From: Equibacterium sp963662035
Lineage (GTDB): Bacteria > Bacteroidota > Bacteroidia > Bacteroidales > UBA932
Length of the DNA stretch: 6,143 nt
NCBI GenBank assembly: GCA_963662035.1
Contig: CAVLDO010000038.1
Coordinates: forward strand, 1-6,143
Direction of reading: 5' to 3'
The notes below the pieces were generated by a model. It saw nothing but the letters and a program-made list of their open reading frames with translations. It was not told the DNA's origin and searched no databases. Position numbers and translations under genes: made by a program. Below are positions 1 to 6,143 of the stretch, piece after piece (position 1 is the first letter of the stretch; every line of letters begins with the position of its first letter).

Positions 1-1100
1 AGTGGGATGAACAGGGAACGCCCGTGGTTGTGGCAACGACAGAGGCTGCTTCTATCCTGGTTCTCAACGCTGCCGATGAGTCGGGCTTTACCTCAGGGAA
101 AGATTATTATATCTCCACCTTGCCTTGCGATCTCTATGGCGGATACCGGCTCTCCATTTATAAGGACGGATTGGTAGCCCACTATTTCGGAGTGCATCAG
201 ATTGTGGAGCGTGCCGATTATATAACCCCTGCCGATTTGACGGAAAGCGAGTTGGAGTTCGACGACCCGGATGCCCCGCTCGTGGAGGAGACGCGTCCGG
301 AACTGGATGCCACGACAACCGCTCTGCTGCGCCAATATCGGCAGAACCAGACGGATGAGAACAAACAGGCGTTGCTGGACCAGATGGGGCTTCGCTACGA
401 CAAGGTCGTCGCACGCAAGAAAGCCAAGCTCCGGGAACTGGAACGGGAAGCGAAAACACAAAGCCTGATAGATGAGATGCAATCTATCGTGGACGAGATG
501 GTGGAGAACCGTGAGATACGGCTCAAGCAGCAGTTTCTGCGGCTAATCGACCCCCGTAGCGACGATGACCCGGATGATGCATGGATGGTGCTGCGCGGTG
601 CCTCCGCCCCGAATGCCTACATAGGCTATGCCCCGGTTACCAATGCCGAATACGCCGCTTTCAAACCCGATTTTGTCTATGACGCAGGTAAGGATAACTA
701 TCCGGCGGTGAATGTCACGATTGCGGATGCCACGGCTTACTGCGATTGGCTTAGCGCACAGGACAACCCGCACACCTATCGTCTGCCGACCGATGAAGAG
801 TGGGTTCTCGGTGCCGGACATATGCCCAAGGATGTCGCTATGAACGCCAATTTTGTGGAAGATGGCCTTACGGCGGTGGATGCCTACAGCCAGACAACCG
901 GAGCCTGCGGCGGCATCGACTTCTGGGGCAACTGCTGGGAGTGGACCTCTTCGATTGCTGAAAGCGGAGAGTACATCATCAAAGGCGGCAGTTGGGATTC
1001 CGATAGGGATGACTGCCGCAGCGAGAAGTCGGATGTCGTGCGGGACGGGTCGCAAGGCTATGCCAATGTCGGCTTCAGAGTGGTCAGGGTAGGGTTATAG
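1..1100 (+). CDS. Partial FGE-sulfatase/C-type-lectin-fold domain protein with fimbrillin-like N-terminal segment (5' end missing)
   Basis: The frame is open from base 3 (W-D-E-Q-G-T-P...) to the TAG at 1098-1100, giving 365 residues of a protein that starts left of the window. An in-frame GTG at 24 is not a credible start because the frame stays open upstream. Three regions are visible. Residues about 8-85 resemble a Bacteroidota fimbrillin/Mfa-like beta domain (GKDYYISTLP, then a GGYRLSIYKDG strand pair and an IVERADYI segment); this is recognition by eye and tentative. Residues about 100-185 are highly charged and probably helical or coiled coil. Residues about 206-363 are a FGE-sulfatase (SUMF1/C-type lectin) fold, with YRLPTDEEW, WGNCWEWTSS, KGGSW and the terminal GFRVVRV. 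Of the two catalytic cysteines of true formylglycine-generating enzymes, the first is Ser (999-1001) and only the second is present (1014-1016), so sulfatase maturation is unlikely. A ligand-binding or adhesin role, possibly on the surface, is inferred. DGR variable proteins share this C-terminal architecture. Confidence 0.8.
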   Translation, partial: WDEQGTPVVVATTEAASILVLNAADESGFTSGKDYYISTLPCDLYGGYRLSIYKDGLVAHYFGVHQIVERADYITPADLTESELEFDDPDAPLVEETRPELDATTTALLRQYRQNQTDENKQALLDQMGLRYDKVVARKKAKLRELEREAKTQSLIDEMQSIVDEMVENREIRLKQQFLRLIDPRSDDDPDDAWMVLRGASAPNAYIGYAPVTNAEYAAFKPDFVYDAGKDNYPAVNVTIADATAYCDWLSAQDNPHTYRLPTDEEWVLGAGHMPKDVAMNANFVEDGLTAVDAYSQTTGACGGIDFWGNCWEWTSSIAESGEYIIKGGSWDSDRDDCRSEKSDVVRDGSQGYANVGFRVVRVGL

Positions 1101-1138
1101 CTTGCCCCGAGTGAGAGCTGACAATCTTGGCAATCGAG

Positions 1139-1169
1139 AAATCGGACGATGAAAACCGTCCGATTTTTT
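1139..1169 (+). terminator. Rho-independent terminator after the FGE-like gene
   Basis: A perfect 10-bp stem (1139-1148 pairing with 1157-1166) closes an 8-base loop and runs into six Ts at 1164-1169. It lies 38 bases past the TAG of the upstream gene and should end that transcript, separating it from the glycosidase gene. Its A-rich 5' arm gives a near-symmetric stem, so it could also work for a minus-strand transcript, but no convergent gene is seen. Confidence 0.88.
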
Positions 1170-1209
1170 GTATATTAGCGGAATTGAAAAAACAATCGTC
1201 CAAGAGAGA

Positions 1210-3003
1210 ATGATGAAGAAGAAATTTTTACTGTTCCCGGCGCTTCTGTCTGCGGCGCTCACAACACTTAACGCGCAGAATTACACCCCCGTGGAGCAGA
1301 TTCCCGAGGCGCGGGTGCCTTTTGAGGCCGACCCCGCCTGGAGCAAGATGTCCTCTGCCCGCTTCGCCTGGGGCAGCATAGATACCCGATACGACAAATA
1401 CGCTGTCCCCGAAATCAAAGAGGGCGCGAAGGCCCGCCAGAGCGCCTGGCGCGGAGAAAAAGTCAACTTCCAGGCAGTGGTCTGGACCCCCGATGCGCTG
1501 CAGGAGGCATCGCTGGCCGTCTCCGACCTCAAATGCGGCCGCAATACAATTTCTGCAGAGAATGTCAAGGCGGGCTTCGAACGCTATGTGTTGGGCGACT
1601 GCCTGGGCGTGAAGGGCACCAAGGGCTACTTTGATGAGTCGGAAGGCGGCATCGGCGGCTATGACAGGCGCGACTCGGTGCTGGTGGCCGATGCCATCGT
1701 GGGCCCCGAGATGCCCGCAATAGAGGCGCAGACCGTGCGCCCCGTGTGGATCAGCGTCAGCATTCCACGCTCTGCGGCGGCCGGGACCTACCGCGGCAGC
1801 GTCACCTTCAGCAGTAAATCGCTCAAAAAGGAGCTCAAGCTCCAATACAGCGTGGTGGTGAAAGACCGCGTGCTGCCCGAACCCTCCCTCTGGAAGTTTC
1901 ATCTGGACCTCTGGCAGAGCCCCTTTGCGATAGCCCGCTACTACGGCGTCACCCCCTGGAGCCCGGAACATCTCGAACTGATGCGCCCCTATATGGAGCG
2001 TCTGGCCGCCGCAGGAGAGAAGGTCGTGACCGCCACCCTTATGCACGACTGCTGGGGGCCGCAGACCCTCGACCCTTTCGCCACTATGGTGCAGGTTTCC
2101 AGAAACATAGACGGCACGTACGAGTTCAACTACGATATCTTTGACCTTTGGGTCGATTTTATGGCCACCTGCGGCATCACGGAGCAGATCAACTGCTTTA
2201 CCATAGCTCCCTGGCAGATGAATTTCCGCTACTTTGACCGCGCCACAGACTCTATGCAGAGCCTCCATTTTGCCGATTACGGCGATGAAGCCTACCGCTC
2301 TATATGGCTTCCCCTGCTCAAGGACTTCTCCGCCCATCTGCATCAGAAGGGCTGGTTCTCCAAAACATACCTTGCAGTGGACGAGCGCGGGCTGGACGTG
2401 ATGCTCAAGGTGATAGCCCTGGCGCGCGAGGCCGATCCGCAGTACAAGTTCGCCCTCGCAGGGCTCTATCACCCTGAAATTATGGACGACCTCTCCGATT
2501 TCAGTATGGATATGGCCAGTGAGGAGCCCTTCATCGCCGACGGCTCTACGCAGATAAACTCCCGCCGCCGCGAAGAGGGCAAGATCACCACATTCTACAT
2601 CTGCTGCGGGGAGCCGCATCCCAACACATTCACCTTCTCGCCGCTGACCGACAGCGCGGCGCTGGGCTGGTACACGCTGGCGGGCAACTACGATGGAATG
2701 CTGCGCTGGGCCTACAACAGCTGGAATTCGGAGCCTCTGAAGGACGGCCGCTGGTACAATCTCTCCAGCGGAGACCTCTATATGGTGTATCCGCAGAACT
2801 GCTCTTCGGTGCGCTGGGAACGCTTTGTGGAGGGTATCCAGGATTTTGAAAAGGTGCAGATTCTGCGAAAGGAGTATGCCTCGCAGCCCGAAAAGCTCGC
2901 TGCTTTGGAGGATGCAATCGCAGCCTTCAACCGCGACGCCCTCATCGGTGGAGGCGCCCCCGGGATGCTCCGCGCAGCGAAAGCCGCCCTCAACAAATTT
3001 TAA
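1210..3003 (+). CDS. Secreted GH123/DUF4091-family glycoside hydrolase (putative beta-N-acetylgalactosaminidase)
   Basis: The product is 597 residues. The ATG at 1210 (or the adjacent ATG at 1213) is chosen because it places MMKKKFLLFPALLSAALTTL at the N-terminus. This is a good signal peptide with likely cleavage after A22 (LNA|Q); there is no lipobox Cys, so export to the periplasm or beyond is expected. The frame is open back to a TTG at 1168, but that start would bury the signal peptide. Residues about 30-215 are beta-rich (GTYRGSVTF), as in the N-terminal sandwich of GH123/DUF4091 proteins. From about W228 (LWKFHLDLWQ) a TIM-barrel-like region follows. An Asp-Glu pair in LAVDER (D391-E392) fits the GH123 catalytic DE pair, in which Asp orients the substrate N-acetyl group and Glu is the acid. 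A CCGEPHPNTF segment (C465-C466) and the C-terminal RWERFVEGIQDFEKVQILR region are typical of the family. Family assignment is good, but the beta-GalNAc substrate is inferred from characterised GH123 members; relatives annotated only as DUF4091 may differ. No SusC/SusD partner lies in the window. The TAA is 35 bases before the glutamate dehydrogenase start, with no terminator between, so read-through is likely. Confidence 0.85.
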   Translation: MMKKKFLLFPALLSAALTTLNAQNYTPVEQIPEARVPFEADPAWSKMSSARFAWGSIDTRYDKYAVPEIKEGAKARQSAWRGEKVNFQAVVWTPDALQEASLAVSDLKCGRNTISAENVKAGFERYVLGDCLGVKGTKGYFDESEGGIGGYDRRDSVLVADAIVGPEMPAIEAQTVRPVWISVSIPRSAAAGTYRGSVTFSSKSLKKELKLQYSVVVKDRVLPEPSLWKFHLDLWQSPFAIARYYGVTPWSPEHLELMRPYMERLAAAGEKVVTATLMHDCWGPQTLDPFATMVQVSRNIDGTYEFNYDIFDLWVDFMATCGITEQINCFTIAPWQMNFRYFDRATDSMQSLHFADYGDEAYRSIWLPLLKDFSAHLHQKGWFSKTYLAVDERGLDVMLKVIALAREADPQYKFALAGLYHPEIMDDLSDFSMDMASEEPFIADGSTQINSRRREEGKITTFYICCGEPHPNTFTFSPLTDSAALGWYTLAGNYDGMLRWAYNSWNSEPLKDGRWYNLSSGDLYMVYPQNCSSVRWERFVEGIQDFEKVQILRKEYASQPEKLAALEDAIAAFNRDALIGGGAPGMLRAAKAALNKF

Positions 3004-3038
3004 AAGAAACGATAGTTCAAACATAAAACTGACTTATT

Positions 3039-4382
3039 ATGAAAGTTTCACAAGTTATGTCCAATCTGGAGCGTAAGTATCCTTACGAGCCGGAGTATCT
3101 GCAGGCTGTTCGCGAAGTGCTGGAGTCTATAGAAGAGGTTTATAACGAACACCCTGAATTCGAAAAAAACAGGATAGTGGAGCGGATGGTGGAGCCCGAC
3201 CGCATTCTCTCATTCAGGGTGACCTGGGTGGACGATCAAGGTCAGATACAGACAAATACCGGCTACCGCGTCCAGTTCAACTCGGCGCTTGGCCCCTATA
3301 AGGGCGGTCTGCGCTTCCACAGGGCGGTGACACCGGGAATGCTCAAGTTTCTGGGCTTCGAACAGACATTCAAGAATGCCCTCACCACACTCCCGATGGG
3401 CGGCGGCAAGGGCGGCAGCGACTTTGATCCCAAGGGCAAGTCGGATGCCGAGATAATGCGCTTCTGCCAGGCCTTTATGCTTGAGCTCTGGAAGGTGATA
3501 GGCCCCGACACCGATGTACCTGCGGGCGATGTGGGCGTAGGCAGCCGCGAAATCGGCTACCTCACGGGTATGTACAAGAAGCTGGCGCACGAATACAACA
3601 CAGGAGTTCTCACCGGCAAGGGCCTCAACTGGGGCGGCTCGATACTGCGTCCCGAGGCGACCGGATATGGCGCCCTCTACTTCACAAGCCAGGTGCTCGC
3701 CACCGCAGGCCGCGACATCAAGGGGCACACTATAGCCGTCTCCGGATTCGGCAATGTGGCCTGGGGCGCCTGCAAGAAGGCGCTTGAGCTGGGCGCGAAG
3801 GTCGTGGCCATCAGCGGCCCCGACGGCGTGTGCGAGATTGCCGGCGGCATAGACAGCGAGATGATTGACTATATGTTGGTGATGCGCGCCTCCAACCGCG
3901 ACCAGGTGAGTATGATGGCCGACCGTTTCCCCGACAGGGCAAAGTTCGTCCCCGGCAAAAAGGCCTGGAGCGTAAAGTGCGACATCGCACTCCCCTGCGC
4001 TTTCCAGAACGAGCTTGACGAGGATGACGCCCGCGAACTGATTTCCAACGGGACATTCTGCTGCTGCGAGGTCTCCAATATGGGCTGCCGCCCCGAGGCC
4101 ATCGCCGCATTCCAGAATTCGGGCATAATCTTCGCCCCCGGCAAGGCGGTGAACGCCGGCGGCGTGGCCACTTCCGGCCTTGAGATGACCCAGAACGCCT
4201 CGCACATCAGTTGGGCCGGAGAGGAGGTCGATGCCAAACTCCATCAGATAATGAGTTCCATCCACGCCCAGTGCGTCAAATACGGCAAGCGCGCCGACGG
4301 CACCATCGACTATGTCAAGGGAGCAAATATCGCCGGCTTTATGAAAGTCGCGACGGCGATGCTGGAGCAGGGCGTCATTTAA
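3039..4382 (+). CDS. gdhA: Glutamate dehydrogenase, hexameric family, NAD-type coenzyme signature
   Basis: This complete 447-residue protein is of normal length for the hexameric bacterial family. It catalyses the reversible oxidative deamination of glutamate to 2-oxoglutarate and ammonia in the cytoplasm. The glutamate-site lysines are K88 (GPYKGGLRFH), K112 and K124 (MGGGKGGSDFDPKG), and the catalytic Asp is D164 (PAGDVGVG). These align one residue offset with K89, K113, K125 and D165 of the Clostridium symbiosum enzyme. The Rossmann loop is SGFGNVAWGA (G236-F-G238-N-V-A241), followed by SGPDG (P261-D262). F237, P261 and D262 match the residues tied to NAD preference in the clostridial enzyme (F238, P262, D263), whereas the E. 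coli NADP enzyme has Ser at the first position and SDSSG in the loop. I therefore expect NAD(H) or dual use, as known for Bacteroides GDH, rather than strict NADP use. The symbol gdhA is the usual default; a NAD-specific paralogue name could fit better. The ATG at 3039 starts the conserved N-terminus, with no strong Shine-Dalgarno. The gene may be expressed from a promoter upstream of the glycosidase gene. Confidence 0.97.
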   Translation: MKVSQVMSNLERKYPYEPEYLQAVREVLESIEEVYNEHPEFEKNRIVERMVEPDRILSFRVTWVDDQGQIQTNTGYRVQFNSALGPYKGGLRFHRAVTPGMLKFLGFEQTFKNALTTLPMGGGKGGSDFDPKGKSDAEIMRFCQAFMLELWKVIGPDTDVPAGDVGVGSREIGYLTGMYKKLAHEYNTGVLTGKGLNWGGSILRPEATGYGALYFTSQVLATAGRDIKGHTIAVSGFGNVAWGACKKALELGAKVVAISGPDGVCEIAGGIDSEMIDYMLVMRASNRDQVSMMADRFPDRAKFVPGKKAWSVKCDIALPCAFQNELDEDDARELISNGTFCCCEVSNMGCRPEAIAAFQNSGIIFAPGKAVNAGGVATSGLEMTQNASHISWAGEEVDAKLHQIMSSIHAQCVKYGKRADGTIDYVKGANIAGFMKVATAMLEQGVI

Positions 4383-4386
4383 CTTT

Positions 4387-4414
4387 GCAGCGCGCCTCGT
4401 GTGGCGCGTGCTGC
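4387..4414 (+). terminator. Imperfect GC-rich hairpin between gdhA and the acyltransferase gene; weak terminator or attenuator candidate
   Basis: Bases 4387-4391 (gcagc) pair with 4410-4414 (gctgc), and 4392-4396 (gcgcc) with 4403-4407 (ggcgc). A 2-base bulge lies on the 3' side and the loop has 6 bases. A short ATTTT run comes six bases later. The stem is stable but the T-run is short and offset, so it may only reduce read-through. It lies 5 bases after the gdhA TAA and 15 bases before the next start codon, so it could also affect translation of that gene. Confidence 0.35.
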
Positions 4415-4429
4415 GGCAGATTTTCGCAA

Positions 4430-6078
4430 ATGATAGATTTCAGTAACATAGCAAAGCCGAATCTGGTGTACAAGGGGCTCTACAATTATGTGTCGGTGGC
4501 CCTGAGACTCATATATTTCAGAAAATTCCGCGTAGTCGGGAGGGAGAACATCCCGCACGACCGCTCGGAAGGTTTTTTGCTGATATGCAACCACCAGAAC
4601 GGTCTTCTGGATGCCCTCAGCGTTATTTTTGCCGTGGCCCCGCGCGAGCCTATTTTTCTGGCCCGCGGCGACATCTTCAAAAAAGACAAGCTGGCGGTGG
4701 TGCTGCGCACGCTGCGCATACTGCCAGCTTTTCGCAAGAGGGATGTGGGAGTGGAGAATCTGGACCAGAACGATGCTATCTTCGCCCAGGCGGAGAAGCT
4801 TATCGCTGACGGGGCGGTGATAGCGATCTTCCCCGAGGCGGGCCATCAGACCCATCACTATCTGGGGACTTTCAAAAAGGGATTCGCCCGCATCGCCTTC
4901 GGCTACGAGGAGTGCTGCGATTTCTCCCGCAATCTCAAGATACTCCCCCTCGGCCACCACTACAGCGGCTATCGCGGGATGCGCAACGATGTACTCTACA
5001 CCATAGGGGAGCCTTTCACCTTTGAAGACCTGTACGATGTGTACCGCGAGCATCCCGAGCGAGGGCGCTACCTGCTGAACCAGCGGGCGCGCGATAGTGT
5101 GGAGCGCTTGATGCTGAATGTGGACGACCCCGACAATTACGAGGCGATAGAGCTGCTGTGCGATATGTACATACCTGTATGGCGCGCCAAAAACGGGCGG
5201 AAGGTCGCCTCTCTCAAGAGCGATCTGGAGGCGCGGCGGGCGCTGAACGCCCTCCTGCGCGATGCCCGCTACGGCAAGATGCCTTCCTGCGAGGAGCAGG
5301 AGTCGGGCGCGATGGCTGCAAGCGGGACAGCCGAAGTGGCTTGCGCCGCCGCGCCGACTGAGGGCAGCGTGGCAGTTGAGGCTGCAAAGAGTTCTGCATC
5401 GGTGCCAGGGGCCGTTGATCCGACGAAAGTTGCTGCTGCCGNNNNNNNNNNGAGCAGGAGTCGGGCGCGATGGCTGCAAGCGTGGCTGCCGAGGCTGCAA
5501 AGAGTTCTGCCGTTGCAGCAAAAGCCGAAAAGAGTTCTGCATCGGTGCCCGGGGCCGTTGATCCGGCGAAAGTTGCTGCCGCCGCAAAACTCATCGCCAA
5601 GGGAGAGAAATACCGCCGGAATCTGGACAAGCTGCGTCTTGACGATTCCATCGTGGGGCGTGGCGGCGCTTTGGGTTTTGCGGGGCGCACTTTGCTCTGG
5701 ATTGTGCTTCTGCCGCTGTTCGCACTTTCTGCAGCGGTGAATTTCCTGCCGCACAAGCTGTCGGTGGCAATTTCCCGCAAGATCAAGGATAAGATGCTGG
5801 TGCCTTCGCTGCAGTTCGGCGTGGGACTGCCGGTGTTCTTTTTCTGGTATCTGATTCTGTTCGCCGTAATCTGGATAGTTTGCGGTAAGTTCTGGATAGC
5901 GCTGTGCGCATTGCTGGCGATGCCGGCCACAATGCTGGCCTACCACAATCTGCGCGTGCTTTCGTCGAGGCTCTGCGCGCGGCTGCGCAAGTGGCGCCTT
6001 AAGGTGCGCCGCGACCCTCTCTACTCTGAGACCGAAGCCCTCCGCCGCGAGATTCTCGACGCTCTGAAAGCTTGTTAG
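4430..6078 (+). CDS. PlsC-like lysophospholipid/glycerol-phosphate acyltransferase with C-terminal membrane domain; interrupted by assembly gap
   Basis: The ATG at 4430 (MIDFSNIAKPNLVYKGL) fits as start. Upstream in-frame codons overlap gdhA and carry no homology. There are 337 codons before the 10-N gap and 208 after it, ending at TAG 6076-6078. The acyltransferase core is at residues about 20-200: NHQNGLLD with H55 and D61, FLARGDIFKK (about 77-86), FRKRD (101-105), FPEAGH (134-139, in place of the usual FPEGTR) and LPLGHHYSGY (173-182). The family moves acyl chains from acyl-ACP or acyl-CoA onto glycerol-phosphate or lysophospholipids at the inner membrane. H and D are separated by five residues rather than the classical four, as I recall for the NHxNxxxD group of Bacteroidota proteins of unknown exact acceptor. 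After about residue 285 comes an Ala/Ser/Glu/Lys-rich linker holding the gap. The C-terminal part has three likely membrane helices (about 5671-5740, 5818-5886, 5891-5950) and a basic tail. The reading frame changes across the Ns as drawn; a true gap of 2 mod 3 bases restores a single frame. I interpret it as one intact gene, but a frameshift or misjoin cannot be excluded. Confidence 0.82.
5294..5441 (+). repeat. Linker repeat, copy A (left of gap), Ala/Ser-rich coding
   Basis: This block encodes EQESGAMAAS, a diverged middle, then KSSASVPGAVDPTKVAAA. Its first 31 bases (5294-5324) are identical to 5452-5482. Its last 56 bases (5386-5441) match 5529-5584 with three mismatches. It ends exactly at the gap. 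Confidence 0.8.
5442..5451. other. Assembly gap of 10 Ns inside the acyltransferase gene
   Basis: Ten Ns join two contig ends that carry near-identical sequence. The round number suggests a placeholder rather than a measured length. As drawn it shifts the frame by one base relative to the 4430 frame. Confidence 0.97.
5452..5584 (+). repeat. Linker repeat, copy B (right of gap), Ala/Ser-rich coding
   Basis: This block begins immediately after the Ns with the same 31 bases as copy A, has a shorter and different middle, and ends in KSSASVPGAVDPAKVAAA before running into the conserved KLIAKGEKYRRNLD helix. The sub-unit agagttctgc occurs twice within it (5501 and 5531) and once in copy A (5388 on), showing smaller-scale repetition of an AKSSA/EKSSA motif. 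Confidence 0.8.
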
Positions 6079-6143
6079 CTCTGCACTGCCGGGGAGGCTG
6101 CACTAAACATGCCGCTTCTGGGGCGCCACACCAATCTGACTTT

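Noticed and set aside
1139..1166. Hairpin read as a DGR homing-site cruciform downstream of the variable region
   Set aside because: The stem is followed directly by a T-run and has an 8-base loop, which is better explained as an ordinary terminator.
1164..1209. Bacteroidota promoter (TTTG ... TAnnTTTG) upstream of the glycosidase gene
   Set aside because: TATATTAG at 1171-1178 is one mismatch from the -7 box, but no TTTG lies about 20 bases upstream and it abuts the terminator. Too weak to annotate.
1228..3024. Long open frame on the minus strand (598 codons) opposite the glycosidase gene
   Set aside because: It mirrors the GC-rich sense gene, has no recognisable domain, and its Gly/Ala/His/Val-rich product looks like a codon shadow. 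The sense frame has a signal peptide and family motifs.
3210..4265. Minus-strand open frame (351 codons) opposite gdhA
   Set aside because: The sense strand is an unambiguous, full-length glutamate dehydrogenase; the antisense product has no recognisable motifs.
4211..4429. Upstream in-frame extension of the acyltransferase reading frame into gdhA
   Set aside because: The extension is an out-of-frame reading of gdhA and the intergenic hairpin. Homology-like sequence begins at the ATG at 4430.
5294..5584. CRISPR-like or intergenic repeat array
   Set aside because: The repeats are in-frame coding sequence for an Ala/Ser-rich linker, with no spacers of regular length.
6079..6143. Possible gene start, RNA or terminator in the 65-base right-hand tail
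   Set aside because: No convincing hairpin with T-run, RNA structure or coding start could be supported; the window ends too soon.

Overview
The window looks like a piece of a GC-rich Bacteroidales chromosome, probably from a metagenome assembly. The evidence is a signal peptide ending in the Bacteroidota-style LNAQ, a GH123/DUF4091-type secreted glycosidase, a PlsC-like acyltransferase with a C-terminal membrane domain of the type I associate with this order, the general lack of strong Shine-Dalgarno sequences, and a run of 10 Ns that breaks one gene. An Alistipes/Rikenellaceae-like host is my guess from composition and gene style. The sequence does not prove it.

All four genes are on the + strand. 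(1) Bases 1-1100 hold the 3' part of a gene that enters from the left. Its product has a fimbrillin-like segment, a charged helical segment and a C-terminal FGE-sulfatase/C-type-lectin-fold domain. A strong intrinsic terminator follows (1139-1169). (2) 1210-3003 encodes a secreted GH123/DUF4091-family glycoside hydrolase. (3) 3039-4382, only 35 bases later, encodes a complete hexameric-type glutamate dehydrogenase. Its coenzyme-site residues match the NAD-dependent clostridial enzyme rather than the E. coli NADP enzyme. (4) 4430-6078 encodes a membrane-associated lysophospholipid/glycerol-phosphate acyltransferase-like protein. Its Ala/Ser-rich linker contains a near-duplicated block with the assembly gap in the middle. 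The last 65 bases hold no gene I can support.

Genes 2-4 are co-directional and closely spaced, so they could be co-transcribed, but they do not form an obvious pathway: extracellular glycan hydrolysis, ammonia/glutamate metabolism and phospholipid synthesis. A GC-rich hairpin between genes 3 and 4 may separate them. Gene 1 is insulated by its terminator.

The best lead for something unusual is gene 1. Its C-terminus resembles the variable proteins of diversity-generating retroelements (DGRs), but no reverse transcriptase or template repeat lies in the window, so this is a hypothesis. The other points worth attention are the gap/duplication in gene 4, which may be an assembly artefact, and the coenzyme signature of the glutamate dehydrogenase.
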